NCBI GenBank assembly: GCA_009773645.1
Contig: WSYB01000044.1
Coordinates: forward strand, 1-63,067
Length of the DNA stretch: 63,067 bases
From: Geobacteraceae bacterium
Lineage (GTDB): Bacteria > Desulfobacterota > Desulfuromonadia > Geobacterales > Geobacteraceae
Direction: 5' to 3'
Shown in pieces: positions 17,611 to 27,872 of this stretch. Position 1 is the stretch's first letter. The number at the start of each line of letters is the position of its first letter. The notes below the pieces were generated by a model. The model did no database searches, was not told the DNA's origin, and worked only from the letters and a program-made list of their open reading frames with translations. A program made the position numbers and the translations under genes.

Positions 17611-18728
17611 ACGCAACCTACAGTCCTGGACTGGAAGGGGTCATCGCCGGCGAAACGGCGATCAGCACGGTGGGGAAGAAGGGGAAGGGGCTCACCTACC
17701 GCGGTTATTCCATCAACGACCTGGCGGAGCGCGCCTCCTTCGAGGAGGTGGCGTTCCTGCTGGTTCACGACAAGCTGCCGAACGGGGGGGAGCTGGACCG
17801 TTACCGGAAGCAGCTCGTCGCCCTGCGTCCCCTGCCGGACAGACTGAAAGCCGTCCTCGAACAATTGCCGGCGAAATCCCACCCTATGGATGTGCTCCGC
17901 ACCGGCTGCTCGGCCCTCGGCGCCATGGAGCCGGAAACCGCCGAACACGGACCCCTCCAGGTGGCGGACCGGCTCGTCGCCTCCTTCCCCTCCATGCTCC
18001 TCTACTGGCACCATTTCCGGCAGAGCGGCCTGCGCATTGCCACGGAAACCGGCGAGGAGAGCCTGGCCGGCCATTTCCTCCGCCTCCTGCACGGGAAAAC
18101 GCCGGGGGAGCTCGAGCGGCGGGCGGTGGACGTCTCGCTGATCCTCTATGCGGAGCATGAATTCAACGCATCGACCTTTTCGGCCCGCGTTACCTCCTCC
18201 ACCCTCTCCGACTTCCACTCGGCGGTCACTTCCGCCATCGGCACCCTTCGCGGCCCTTTGCACGGCGGGGCCAATGAGGAGGCGATGCGGCTGATCAGCC
18301 GCTTCGCCTCCCCCGACGAGGCGGAAGCCGGGCTCCTGGCGATGCTGGCGAAAAAAGAGAAGATCATGGGGTTCGGCCACCGGGTCTACAAGGAGATGGA
18401 CCCGCGTTCCCCCATCATCCAAGGGTGGTCGCGAAGGCTCTCCGAGGCGGCAGGCGACATGACCCTCTACCGGGTCTCCGAGCGGATCGAGGAGGTGATG
18501 CGTCGGGAGAAGAAACTTTTCCCCAACCTCGACTTCTACAGTGCCTCCGCCTACCATCTCTGCGGCATTCCGACCCCAATGTTCACCCCGATCTTCGTCC
18601 TTGCCCGCATCGCCGGCTGGTCGGCCCACATAATCGAGCAGCGCTCCGCCAACCGCATCTACCGGCCGATCGCCGAGTACGTCGGGCCGGAGCCGCGGGC
18701 GTACGTGCCCATCGAGGCGCGCGGGTAA
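17607..18728 (+). CDS. prpC: 2-methylcitrate synthase PrpC
   Basis: The 373-residue citrate synthase family enzyme condenses propionyl-CoA with oxaloacetate to 2-methylcitrate. Landmarks are the N-terminus [15 protein letters not shown], the His of [10 protein letters not shown], the GFGHRVYK loop with the second catalytic His, and the Asp of [11 protein letters not shown]. The short form without an N-terminal extension is typical of methylcitrate synthases. The neighbours prpB and prpD, rather than sequence alone, favour 2-methylcitrate over citrate synthase. Some activity as citrate synthase is common in the family. Confidence 0.95.
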   Translation: MNATYSPGLEGVIAGETAISTVGKKGKGLTYRGYSINDLAERASFEEVAFLLVHDKLPNGGELDRYRKQLVALRPLPDRLKAVLEQLPAKSHPMDVLRTGCSALGAMEPETAEHGPLQVADRLVASFPSMLLYWHHFRQSGLRIATETGEESLAGHFLRLLHGKTPGELERRAVDVSLILYAEHEFNASTFSARVTSSTLSDFHSAVTSAIGTLRGPLHGGANEEAMRLISRFASPDEAEAGLLAMLAKKEKIMGFGHRVYKEMDPRSPIIQGWSRRLSEAAGDMTLYRVSERIEEVMRREKKLFPNLDFYSASAYHLCGIPTPMFTPIFVLARIAGWSAHIIEQRSANRIYRPIAEYVGPEPRAYVPIEARG

Positions 18729-18780
18729 AGCTATTTTTTCATCATGGAGATACGGAGAAAGTCGAAAACCTGAAACCATT

Positions 18781-18901
18781 TTCACGCAAAGACGCAAAGG
18801 CGCAAAGAAAATCGAAAACTTGAAAATCTTTTCAAGGTTGTAAAACAAGGGTTAGAGGTTTTGCTCTTGACTTTCTTGGCGTCTTTGCGACTTTGCGTGA
18901 G
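18781..18901. repeat. CACGCAAAG inverted repeat between prpC and prpD
   Basis: The left arm is TTCACGCAAAGACGCAAAGG and the right arm is CTTGGCGTCTTTGCGACTTTGCGTGA, around an AT-rich loop of about 60 bases. A second copy lies at 59764. The element occupies most of the gap between prpC and prpD and could attenuate prpD expression. Confidence 0.8.
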
Positions 18902-18934
18902 ACGGTTTTGATTTTGATTTTTCGAGGAGGAAGC

Positions 18935-20380
18935 ATGACAGCGACAGCCGATCTGAACATCCGCCCCGAGCCCGACCGGGAGATGACGGAGATTGCCGAC
19001 TATGTGGCGGATTTTGTGATTGAAAGCGACGAGGCCTTTGAGACGGCCCGCTATTCCCTGATGGATTCCCTGGGATGCGCCATGCTGGCGCTGCGTTATC
19101 CGGAGTGCGCGAAGCTTTTGGGTCCCGTTGTCCCCGGTACGGCGGTTCCGGGCGGGGTGAGGGTCCCCGGCACCCAGTTCGAGCTCGATCCGGTCAAGGC
19201 CGCCTTCGATATCGGCACGCTCATCCGCTGGCTCGATTTCAACGATACCTGGCTCGCCGCCGAATGGGGGCATCCGTCCGACAATCTGGGAGGGATACTG
19301 GCTGCCGCTGACTTCGTAAACCGCAGGCGTTGTGCTTCCGGAAAAGGGCCTTTGACCATGCGCGAGGTGCTGACCGCCATGATCAAGGCCCACGAGATCC
19401 AGGGGGTAATGGCACTGGAGAACGGCTTCAACCGGGTCGGTCTCGATCACGTGGTGCTCGTCAAGCTTGCTACGGCGGCGGTGGTCACGCACCTGCTCGG
19501 CGGTAGTAAGGAGGAAATCGTTAATGCGGTTTCCCTGGTCTGGACAGACGGCCAGAGCCTTCGCACCTACCGGCATGCACCCAACACCGGCACCCGCAAG
19601 TCATGGGCAGCCGGGGACGCCACCAGTCGCGGGGTACGCCTGGCGCTCATGACCATGCGCGGCGAGATGGGCTATCCAAGCGCCCTGTCTGCAAAAACCT
19701 GGGGTTTTTACGATGTATCCTTCATGGGGGAGCGGTTCAAATTCCAGCGCCCTTATGGCTGCTATGTCATGGGAAACGTTCTGTTCAAGATATCATTCCC
19801 GGCGGAATTCCATGCCCAGACCGCAGTTGAGTGCGCCTTGCAACTCCACGGCCGGGTCAAGGGGAGGCTCGACGAGATCGAGCGGATTGTCATTGCCACC
19901 CAGGAGTCTGCCGTCCGCATCATCAATAAGACCGGCCCTCTCTACAACCCGGCGGACCGGGATCACTGCATCCAGTATATGACGGCCATAGGACTCATCT
20001 TTGGCGAGCTCACCGCCGACCATTACGAGGACGTTGTGGCGACCGACCCGCGCATCGACGCCTTGCGCGAAAAGATGGAAGTGAATGAGGATCTGCGTTA
20101 CAGCCGGGACTATCTTGACCCGGAGAAGCGCTCCATCGCCAATGCCGTGCAGGTCTTTTTCAAGGATGGGAGTTCAACGGAAAAGGTGGAGGTGGAATAC
20201 CCCATCGGCCACCGCCGGCGCAGGAACGAGGGGATACCGCTCCTCGTGGAGAAATGCAAGAGAAACCTCGCCGCCCGCCTGCCTACCGGTCAGGTTGCCG
20301 CCATAATGGAACTCTGCCTCGACCGGCAGCGCCTGGAAGGAACACTGGTGGACGAATTTATGGGGATGCTGGTGATGTGA
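18935..20380 (+). CDS. prpD: 2-methylcitrate dehydratase PrpD (MmgE/PrpD family)
   Basis: The 481-residue protein belongs to the MmgE/PrpD family and should dehydrate 2-methylcitrate to 2-methyl-cis-aconitate. Recognisable segments are [48 protein letters not shown] and [15 protein letters not shown]. The ATG at 18935 is preceded by GGAGGAAGC; an upstream in-frame start at 18893 lies inside the CACGCAAAG repeat and was rejected. A hydratase for the next step (AcnD/PrpF or an aconitase) is not in the window, so it must be supplied from elsewhere. Confidence 0.95.
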   Translation: MTATADLNIRPEPDREMTEIADYVADFVIESDEAFETARYSLMDSLGCAMLALRYPECAKLLGPVVPGTAVPGGVRVPGTQFELDPVKAAFDIGTLIRWLDFNDTWLAAEWGHPSDNLGGILAAADFVNRRRCASGKGPLTMREVLTAMIKAHEIQGVMALENGFNRVGLDHVVLVKLATAAVVTHLLGGSKEEIVNAVSLVWTDGQSLRTYRHAPNTGTRKSWAAGDATSRGVRLALMTMRGEMGYPSALSAKTWGFYDVSFMGERFKFQRPYGCYVMGNVLFKISFPAEFHAQTAVECALQLHGRVKGRLDEIERIVIATQESAVRIINKTGPLYNPADRDHCIQYMTAIGLIFGELTADHYEDVVATDPRIDALREKMEVNEDLRYSRDYLDPEKRSIANAVQVFFKDGSSTEKVEVEYPIGHRRRRNEGIPLLVEKCKRNLAARLPTGQVAAIMELCLDRQRLEGTLVDEFMGMLVM

Positions 20381-20387
20381 ATAAACC

Positions 20388-20477
20388 TAAAAACGGCAAT
20401 TGGACACGGATTAACACGGAAAAAGCGGATTAAAACTGATAATTCAAGGAGATAACCGGGTTACTACCACAACCTTT
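20388..20477 (-). repeat. Dispersed 150-bp repeat, copy B (half length)
   Basis: The sequence from CCTAAAAACGGCAATTGG to ACTACCACAACC matches the right half of the full element in reverse orientation. It breaks off into a run of nine T. It lies between the convergent ends of prpD and the 1720-residue fusion gene, where the hairpin and T-run might also serve as a terminator. Confidence 0.8.
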
Positions 20478-20499
20478 TTTTTTCTGGATAAAAGCAGTT

Positions 20500-23400
20500 T
20501 CAAGTCGAAAGTTCCCTACACCCTTCCTTCTTGATAATTTCCCCGATCACCTGGACGCATTTCCTGAAGTCGATCGGTTTCGCAATGAAGGCGTCCATGC
20601 CGGCGGCCAGACACTTCTCCTCGTCCTCTTTCAGGACGTGGGCCGTCATGGCGACGATGGGGGTATGTCCGCCCCGTACCCGCTCCTTCTCCCGGATGGC
20701 GCGGGTCGCCTCGAAGCCGTCCATACGCGGCATCTGTACGTCCATCAGCACGAGGTCGTACTCCCCCTTCTCCCACATCTCGACCGCCTTCCGGCCGTCC
20801 TCGGCGACGTCGAGTTCGTAGTTCGACCTCTGGAGCATTACCATGATGACATTCCTGGTGATCTGGTCGTCTTCCGCAAGGAGGAGGCGCGGACTTATCC
20901 CCTCGTCGACGCGGGAGGCCGCGCCCTCTGCCGGCACAGGTGTCCCGGCCGTGAGACCTGCCTTGCGTTCCGCTGCGGCCACCCCAAGGGGAACGGTGAC
21001 GGAGAAGCTGCTTCCCACCCCCTCTTCGCTTTGGAAGGTTATCGTGCCTTCCATCCGTTCCATGATCTCCCTGCTGATGGCAAGACCGACGCCGGTGCCG
21101 CCGTATTTGCGGGTGTCGGAATTGTCTACCTGACTGAAGGAGTTGAAGAGAAGGTTTTTCTTGTCGCCGGCGATGCCGATGCCGGTGTCGTTGATGGTGA
21201 TGGTGAACTTCCGCTTGCCGCCGGCTGCGATGCTCCCGGCCTCAACCCGCACCTCTACCTTTCCCCGTTCGGTGAACTTGACGGCATTGCCGACGAGATT
21301 CGTGAGAACCTGCCGCAGCCGTACCTGGTCTCCGATCACGGTTTCCGGCAGATCGTCCGCCGCCGAGAGGAGGAGGTCGATCTCCTTGCGCCGCGCCTCG
21401 GGGATGAGGATATCGATTGTGCCGCCCACGCACTCACGGAGGGAGAACGGTTTCTCCTCGATGAAGAGTTTTCCCGCCTCGATCTTCGTCAGGTCGAGGA
21501 TGTCGTTCAAGATCCGCATCAGCGAGCGCCCCGACTTGTGGGCTATATCGATGTATTCCCGCTGCTGCGGATCGAGAGTGCCGCCGAGGGCGATCTCGAG
21601 CATGCCGAGAATGCCGGTCATCGGAGTGCGCAGCTCGTGGCTCATGTTGGCGAGGAACTGGCTCTTGGCCCTGGTGGCCGCTTCGGCTGCTGCCTTTGCC
21701 TGCCGCAATTCCTCCTGTGCCTTGACCAGATGGTCTATGTTCGACGCCGTGCCGAACCAGCGGACGATCTCTCCTGCTTCGTTGCGAATCGGACGGCCGT
21801 GCACCTTGAACCATTCGAATACGCCGTCGTGCCGCCGGACCCGGTATTCAAGATCGTAAGGCGCGCGCTCCTCCACTGCCGCGCGCCAGGCGGCATAGGC
21901 ACGCGGCCGGTCATCGGGATGCAGCAGCTTGTTCCACCCGTCGCCCAAGTGCTCGATCATCGGCACGCCGGTGAAATCGACCCACTGCTGGCTCTGGTAA
22001 TCGCAGTAGCCGTCCGGCCTCGTCGTAAATACCATACCCGGGATCGATTCAAGAGTTTGGCGGTAGAACAGTTCGCTCTCTTGCAGCGACTCCATCAAGG
22101 TATTCCGTTCAGCCAGCGACCGGGCCAGCTTGAGATTGCTGTAGCCGAGCTTGCAAAGGATGTCGGCCAGCTCCATGAAGAAAGCCATGCTGGTGTCCAG
22201 AGTCTCCCGGCTCAACCGTGGAGCGGCTTCGAGTGCGGCGATGTACCCATTTACATCGAAGCCGTACTGTCTGGCCTGGGACCGGAAGAACTCGTAATCC
22301 AGCGCCTCGTCCTCGAAGAAGAATTGCCCAATGAAGAGATTGCCGAAGTGCCTGTCGCCAATGGTGATCGGTGTCGCCACATCCCACATGTTGTTCTTGC
22401 ACTTGTAAATCTTGTACTCGCCGTGGAGAACGCCAGCCGAGAGCTGCACGTCGCTTTCGACACAGTTAGCGCAGGTCTCGGGATTGACGCGGTGGAATCG
22501 CGTGCAGACATCCTGCCACCCCACGCCGACCAATACCTTGCCATTGAGATCTATCAAGCCCATCGGCATGCGGGTAAGCTCATAAAAATCGTCCACCAGC
22601 GACTGGAGCGCCGGGGCATCGATGATGTCGGCAAGATCCAGATTTTCGATGTCTCCTTCCGGCGAGATGATGCTGTCCAGTTTACGCCTGACGCGCTCCT
22701 CGCTCTCGGCCAGCGCCTCCTGCGCCCGCTTGCGTTCGGTGATGTCGTAGGCGTATATACGCGCAACCTCGAATTGGGAGGTTAGGAATATCGTCTCGCC
22801 GAAGACCCTCTCTTCCAGCTCGATCTCACGTTGGAGTGTGGCATCTTCTTTCCTGTTCCAGTTCCCCAAGATGTCGTCCAGGTCTGAGGGGATGAAAACA
22901 TCGACATCCGCCTCGGCAAATCCTAGCTTTTCCAGAACCTTTTCCGTGGCCGGATTGGAGAAGATGATATTGCCGGATAAGTCCACCTCCAGGACCGGAT
23001 TCGGGTTCAATTGCGGAAAGGAGGCGAGATGTATGGTCCGCTCCTCCATCCGCTTGTGTTCGGTGATGTCGACGAAGGTGACGACGATGCCGTCTATTAC
23101 ACCGTTCGTGCTCCGGTAGGGGAGGACCCGCATGATATAGCACCGGCCGCTCTCCACGGCCGTAACCTCCCGCTCGATGGGGAGAAGCTTTCCCAGCACC
23201 TCTTCCGCGTCTCGCGGGAGCCCCGTCCAGTCGATGGTGCCGGCCAGATGGCGGAAGGGGCGGCCGATGTCGGCCTGGATCAGGTTGAAGATGGCGGCCA
23301 TGGCCGGGGTGAAGCCCTTGATGTTGAGCCGCCGGTCGAGGAAGAGGGTGGCGATCCCGGAGCTGGTGAGGAGGTTCTCCATGTCGCTCGTGGCCTGGTT

Positions 23401-25662
23401 TAGCTCTTCCACTTTTCCCTGCAGCTCGGCGTTGACCGTGACCAGCTCCTCGTTCAGGGCCTGCAGCTCCTCCTTGGAGGTCTCCAGCTCCTCGTTGGTG
23501 GACTGCAGCTCTTCGTTGGCGGACTGGAACTCTTCATTCATGGAGATGAGCTCTTCGTTGGCCGACAGGAATCCCGCGTTCGAGGTTTCGAGCTGCTCGG
23601 TGGTGGCCTGAAGCTGCTCGTGGGTGATGTGGAGCTGTTCCTCCAGCTGGCGGATCAGCGTCTCCCTGGAGGTTTCGTCCCCGGCGGGCGCCTCCTCGCT
23701 GCCTCCCGGCGCGGGAAACGGCGCGGGGGGCAGGGCCGGCTCGAAGACGACCATCGCCAGCTTCTCGGCCGGCGGAGGAGCGCTGGCCGGCTCGACCAGG
23801 ACATTGACCGCCATCTCCTCTCCGTCGATGGCGACCTTCACTCCCCGGAAAACTACCTCCTTCTGTTCGGCGAAGGCCTTGTAGATCGCCGCCCGCAGGG
23901 GGGGGCGCAGCTCAGACCTGGCCATCCGCAGGATGTCGCGGGTAGGTTCCCCGACCGGCACTTCGAGGAAGCGGTTCGTCCTGGTGGAGACGTGGACCAC
24001 CTCGTATTTCTCGTTGACGACCACGCAGGGGGGGGAGTAGCGCTCCATGAGGAGCCTTTCCGCGACCGCGCCGGGGGAGGGCTCAATTGTGCCGTCCTGC
24101 CGCGGGAAGCGCGCCGTCACGGGGAAGTTGCGGACCGGGGCGGCAAAGGGAAAGAGCGTCTCGGCGCGGCGCCCGCTCTCCAGGCGCTGGAAGATTTTCC
24201 ACTTCTTGTCGACGGGGGTGAAGAGGTCGGAGTGGCGACCCACCGTTTCCGCGGAGCCTAAGAAGAGAAAGCCCCCCGGCTTCACCACCTGGTGGAACAG
24301 GGAGATGAGCCGTTTCTGCATGTCGGGGTTGAGATAGATGAGGAAGTTGCGGCAGACGAGGAGGTCGAGCCGGGAGAAGGGAGGGTTCTTGAGCAGGCTG
24401 TGATGGGCGAAGACGATCATCTCCCGAAGACTCTTCACCACCTGCCAGCGGCCGTCGGTCCTGGTGAAGAAGGCCCGCAGCCGTTCCTCCCCCACGTCCG
24501 CCCCGATGTCGTCGGGATAGAGACCGGCCCGGGCCTCGGCGATCGCCGTTTCGTCGATATCGGTGGCGAAGAGCTGGACCTTGGCATCGAGCCGCTGCTC
24601 GTTCAGGTATTCCCTGATCAGGAAGGCCATCGAATAGACTTCCTCGCCGGTGGCGCAGCAGGCGTGCCAGATGCGCACCGGGTCGTCGGGGTCGCGCTCC
24701 GCGAAAAGGCGCGGGATGACCACCTGCCGGATGGTCGCGAACGCCTCGGGGTCGCGGAAGAAGCTCGTCACGCCGATCAGGATGTCCTGGGCGAGGGCCT
24801 GCGCCTCCTGAGCGTTCTCCTGCAGAAGGGCGATGTACTTCCCGATCCCCCCCACATCGTTCACCGCCAGACGGCGCTCGATGCGGCGCAGGACGGTGTT
24901 CGCCTTGTAGGAGCTGAAATCGTGGCCGGTCTTCCCTTTCACGATGCTGAAAATGGCGTGCAGCTCCTCATCGAGGGTGGTCGCCCGGCATGCCCGTGGC
25001 GTGAGGGTGCAGGTCCCGCGGGCGATCTCGGCGATCTTCACCGGTATATCTTCCGCCGGCAGGATGAAATCCGCCGCCCCGGTGGCGATGGCCCTCCGGG
25101 GCATGGCGGGATTGGTGGCCGAACCCGGTTCCTGGACGATGACGATCCCTCCGGCTTCCCTGACAGCTTTTACCCCCCCGGCGCCGTCCATGCCGAAGCC
25201 GGAGAGTACCACCGCGACGGCGCGCTCCGCCACCTCCAAGGCCAATGAACGGAACAGGCGGTCGATGGGGTGGGGCGCTCCATGCCCCGGCTCTTCGAGG
25301 TGGAGCCGGCCGCCGCTCACGACGAGCCCCCTGCCGGCGGGGATCACCTGGACAGTGTCCGGCTTGAGCGCCATACCTTCTTCGGCCGTCACCACCGCCA
25401 TGGTGGTGTAACGGGCGAGCATCTCGGCTAGAAACGATGGCCCGTCGGGGGGGAGGTGCATGATCACCACGAAGGAGAGGCCGCAGTCGGTTGGCATGGC
25501 GGTGAATATCTGTTCCAGGGCTCCCTGACCGCCGGCGGAAGCGCCGATGGCGACGACGAAGCAGGGTTTCTCCGTGGCGGACTCCTCACTCCGCGCCGGG
25601 GGGGTGCCGGAGTTGGCCGTCGTGCCGCTCTTCTTCTGGGTTGGGTCCGTTTTTCCGGGCAT
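20500..25662 (-). CDS. CheB-CheR-PAS-PocR-PAS-histidine kinase-REC fusion
   Basis: This 1720-residue protein joins a CheB methylesterase domain without receiver (1-215; Ser in GASAGGQG, His in VIMHLPPDG, Asp in GFGMDGAGG), a CheR methyltransferase (225-490; IWHACCATGEEVYSMAF), a coiled coil of NEELQSTNEELETS type (about 655-745), a PAS10-like domain, a PAS domain, a PocR sensory domain (about 1000-1180, with CTRFHRVNPETCANC), another PAS, a HisKA domain (MSHELRTPMTGILGM), an HATPase and a C-terminal REC (LVLMDVQMPRMDG). CheB-CheR-PAS proteins are known; the PocR and full hybrid kinase extend it. It has no membrane segment. It is the last gene of the minus-strand sensory operon, 28 bases after the GGDEF-EAL gene, with GAGGAAAAG before its ATG. 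Confidence 0.93.
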   Translation of the reverse strand: MPGKTDPTQKKSGTTANSGTPPARSEESATEKPCFVVAIGASAGGQGALEQIFTAMPTDCGLSFVVIMHLPPDGPSFLAEMLARYTTMAVVTAEEGMALKPDTVQVIPAGRGLVVSGGRLHLEEPGHGAPHPIDRLFRSLALEVAERAVAVVLSGFGMDGAGGVKAVREAGGIVIVQEPGSATNPAMPRRAIATGAADFILPAEDIPVKIAEIARGTCTLTPRACRATTLDEELHAIFSIVKGKTGHDFSSYKANTVLRRIERRLAVNDVGGIGKYIALLQENAQEAQALAQDILIGVTSFFRDPEAFATIRQVVIPRLFAERDPDDPVRIWHACCATGEEVYSMAFLIREYLNEQRLDAKVQLFATDIDETAIAEARAGLYPDDIGADVGEERLRAFFTRTDGRWQVVKSLREMIVFAHHSLLKNPPFSRLDLLVCRNFLIYLNPDMQKRLISLFHQVVKPGGFLFLGSAETVGRHSDLFTPVDKKWKIFQRLESGRRAETLFPFAAPVRNFPVTARFPRQDGTIEPSPGAVAERLLMERYSPPCVVVNEKYEVVHVSTRTNRFLEVPVGEPTRDILRMARSELRPPLRAAIYKAFAEQKEVVFRGVKVAIDGEEMAVNVLVEPASAPPPAEKLAMVVFEPALPPAPFPAPGGSEEAPAGDETSRETLIRQLEEQLHITHEQLQATTEQLETSNAGFLSANEELISMNEEFQSANEELQSTNEELETSKEELQALNEELVTVNAELQGKVEELNQATSDMENLLTSSGIATLFLDRRLNIKGFTPAMAAIFNLIQADIGRPFRHLAGTIDWTGLPRDAEEVLGKLLPIEREVTAVESGRCYIMRVLPYRSTNGVIDGIVVTFVDITEHKRMEERTIHLASFPQLNPNPVLEVDLSGNIIFSNPATEKVLEKLGFAEADVDVFIPSDLDDILGNWNRKEDATLQREIELEERVFGETIFLTSQFEVARIYAYDITERKRAQEALAESEERVRRKLDSIISPEGDIENLDLADIIDAPALQSLVDDFYELTRMPMGLIDLNGKVLVGVGWQDVCTRFHRVNPETCANCVESDVQLSAGVLHGEYKIYKCKNNMWDVATPITIGDRHFGNLFIGQFFFEDEALDYEFFRSQARQYGFDVNGYIAALEAAPRLSRETLDTSMAFFMELADILCKLGYSNLKLARSLAERNTLMESLQESELFYRQTLESIPGMVFTTRPDGYCDYQSQQWVDFTGVPMIEHLGDGWNKLLHPDDRPRAYAAWRAAVEERAPYDLEYRVRRHDGVFEWFKVHGRPIRNEAGEIVRWFGTASNIDHLVKAQEELRQAKAAAEAATRAKSQFLANMSHELRTPMTGILGMLEIALGGTLDPQQREYIDIAHKSGRSLMRILNDILDLTKIEAGKLFIEEKPFSLRECVGGTIDILIPEARRKEIDLLLSAADDLPETVIGDQVRLRQVLTNLVGNAVKFTERGKVEVRVEAGSIAAGGKRKFTITINDTGIGIAGDKKNLLFNSFSQVDNSDTRKYGGTGVGLAISREIMERMEGTITFQSEEGVGSSFSVTVPLGVAAAERKAGLTAGTPVPAEGAASRVDEGISPRLLLAEDDQITRNVIMVMLQRSNYELDVAEDGRKAVEMWEKGEYDLVLMDVQMPRMDGFEATRAIREKERVRGGHTPIVAMTAHVLKEDEEKCLAAGMDAFIAKPIDFRKCVQVIGEIIKKEGCRELST

Positions 25663-25690
25663 CTTTTCCTCGAAGTCGGTTTCTCAAAGT

Positions 25691-27799
25691 TCAGGCCTGA
25701 TCCTGCCGTTTCACAGTATCGAAGAGCCTGGTGATGTCTTCTGCGGAGAGGGGCTTGCTGAATAAAAATCCCTGCATTTCGGCACAGTTGAGAGAGGCGA
25801 GTAACTGCAACTGTGCTTCCGTCTCCACCCCCTCCGCGATAACGTTGAGCTTCAGGCTTTTGGCCAGGGTGATTACCGCTGTGGCGATCGCTTCATCGTC
25901 CTGGTTGGAGTTTATGTCACTGATAAAGGAACGGTCGATCTTGAGTGTATGAATGGGAAGCCTTTTTATATGGGCGAGCGATGAGTAGCCGGTGCCGAAG
26001 TCGTCGATGGAGACATGAATCCCCAGATCACTCAACCTGCGGAGCGTAAAAATGGTGTTTTCCTCGTTAAGCAGCATGATGTTCTCGGTTACCTCAAGCT
26101 CAAGCCAGCGGGGTTCGAGATGCGTTTCATGCAAAACCTTTTCCACCATGTCCGCCAGGTTGAGCTGCTGGAACTGCCGGGGAGAGAAGTTGACGGCAAC
26201 GCGCATGGGGGGATACCCCGCTTCCTGCCAGGCCTTGTTCCGGGCGCATGCCGTACGGAGCACCCATTCACCGAGCGGCACAATCAAACCCGTTTCTTCC
26301 GCAATGGGGATGAACTGCGTCGGGGGAACCAGTCCGAACTCCGGGTGACACCAGCGCACCAGCGCTTCGTTGGCGACGATCAGACCGGTTTTTATGTTGA
26401 CCTTTGGCTGGTAGTAGAGGAGGAACTCATCCTGCTGCAGCGCCTTGCGCAGACTGTTTTCCAACGCCAACCGCTCGAAGGCCTGGGCATCCATGGAAGG
26501 AGCGTAGAGATGGTATCTGTTTCGCCCATGCTCTTTGGCGCGGTACATGGCCATGTCGGCATGCTTTATCAGGGTTTCGGAGATGATGCCGTCATGGGGA
26601 AAGATGCTGATTCCGATGCAGGTGCTGATGAACACCTCATGATCGGGAAGAACGAAGAGCTGGCTGAAGGCGTCGATGATCTTCTGGGCAACCCTGACCG
26701 CATCCTGGACATCTTCGAGCTCTGGAAGAAGGATGATGAATTCATCCCCCCCGCGCCGGGCAACGGTATCCCGCTCTCGCCGGCAGCATTGTTTGAGCCG
26801 CTGTGCCGCCGCCTGGAGGAGCTGGTCGCCGACGGGATGCCCGAGGGTATCGTTAATGACCTTGAAACGGTCGAGGTCGAGAAAGAGCACGGCCAGAAGC
26901 CGGTTATGACGGTGGGCCTGTGCCATTGCATGATGCAGAAGTTCATTGAACAGTTGCCGGTTGGGAAGACCTGTCAGGGAATCATAATAGGCCATCTGTT
27001 TGATGGTCTCTTCCGTCTGTTTTTTGCCGGTGATATCCTCCTGAAACGCGATGAAATGGGTTATCTTCCCTTCCTCGTCGGTGATGGGGAAGACGGACGC
27101 AGAGGCCCAGTACAGCTCACCGTTCTTTGTTCTGTTACGGAATTCACCGCGCCATGCCCCTCCTGAGTTAATGGTTTCCCATAACGTGTTGTACTCCTCG
27201 GGTGGAATTTCTTCCGATTTCAGGATGCCCGGTTTTTCCCCGACCGCTTCGGCCGGGGTGTAGCCGGTCAACCGGGTAAACCCGGGATTCACATATTCGA
27301 TCTTCCCCGAGGTGTCGGTAATGATGATGGAGACCGGGCTTTGTTCAACCGCGTGGGACAGCTTGCGAATAAAATCGCCCTGCTTCCGGAGCTGTTTTTC
27401 CAGGTGGATGCTGTTGATGCACAGTTCAATTACCGAAAAGAGTTTGGCCTGGTTGATCGGTTTCAACACATAATGATCGATGCCGATATCGATTGTTTCC
27501 AGTATGCGGTTCGTGTCCGTGTCTGCCGTGGCTACGATGATCCTGGTGTCCTTGTTTAATTTCTTGATTTCCTTTGCCATCCGGATGCCGTCCATAATCG
27601 GCATCCGCATATCGGTCAATACTATATCCGGTCCATGCGTTTTAAAGAGTTCAAGCCCTTGTTGGCCATTTTCCGCCTGGTATACGGTCACGTCAGGAAA
27701 TTTATTGTGTAACAGCAACGTCACGACATCTCTGGTAACCCTGTCATCTTCAGCGTATAAAATTGCCGGTACGAATGTTCCGCTATCCGGGATATCCAT
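25691..27799 (-). CDS. REC-PAS-GGDEF-EAL cyclic-di-GMP protein
   Basis: The 702 residues comprise a receiver (D63 in VLTDMRMPIMDG, lysine in VLKPINQ), a PAS domain (about 150-265), a GGDEF domain with intact RRGGDEF, and an EAL domain with intact NEALVRW, DDFGTGYSS and EGVET motifs. Both synthesis and breakdown of cyclic-di-GMP are therefore possible, switched by phosphorylation. The RxxD inhibitory site upstream of GGDEF was not clear. Its REC-PAS half is very like that of the kinase encoded next upstream, so the two may share an input or form mixed dimers. It lies in the five-gene sensory operon. Confidence 0.94.
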   Translation of the reverse strand: MDIPDSGTFVPAILYAEDDRVTRDVVTLLLHNKFPDVTVYQAENGQQGLELFKTHGPDIVLTDMRMPIMDGIRMAKEIKKLNKDTRIIVATADTDTNRILETIDIGIDHYVLKPINQAKLFSVIELCINSIHLEKQLRKQGDFIRKLSHAVEQSPVSIIITDTSGKIEYVNPGFTRLTGYTPAEAVGEKPGILKSEEIPPEEYNTLWETINSGGAWRGEFRNRTKNGELYWASASVFPITDEEGKITHFIAFQEDITGKKQTEETIKQMAYYDSLTGLPNRQLFNELLHHAMAQAHRHNRLLAVLFLDLDRFKVINDTLGHPVGDQLLQAAAQRLKQCCRRERDTVARRGGDEFIILLPELEDVQDAVRVAQKIIDAFSQLFVLPDHEVFISTCIGISIFPHDGIISETLIKHADMAMYRAKEHGRNRYHLYAPSMDAQAFERLALENSLRKALQQDEFLLYYQPKVNIKTGLIVANEALVRWCHPEFGLVPPTQFIPIAEETGLIVPLGEWVLRTACARNKAWQEAGYPPMRVAVNFSPRQFQQLNLADMVEKVLHETHLEPRWLELEVTENIMLLNEENTIFTLRRLSDLGIHVSIDDFGTGYSSLAHIKRLPIHTLKIDRSFISDINSNQDDEAIATAVITLAKSLKLNVIAEGVETEAQLQLLASLNCAEMQGFLFSKPLSAEDITRLFDTVKRQDQA

Positions 27800-27836
27800 G
27801 GCAAACCTCGCTCTTCTCGCAAATTCTCAAATATAG

Positions 27837-27868
27837 TCCCCTCCCCCCTAGCGGGGGAGGGGGGCGAA
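27837..27868. repeat. GGGGGAGGG hairpin repeat within the sensory operon
   Basis: CCCCTCCCCCCTAGCGGGGG then AGGGGGG forms a strong short hairpin in the 73-base gap between the REC-PAS-kinase and the GGDEF-EAL gene. It belongs to the same family as the hairpins at 8257 and 39766. Confidence 0.6.
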
Positions 27869-27872
27869 TGCA

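Noticed and set aside
17580-18848. 422-codon open frame on the minus strand
   Set aside because: It is a shadow of prpC, which has all citrate synthase motifs.
20638-22785. 715-codon open frame on the plus strand
   Set aside because: It is antisense to the kinase end of the 1720-residue fusion, whose domains are unmistakable.
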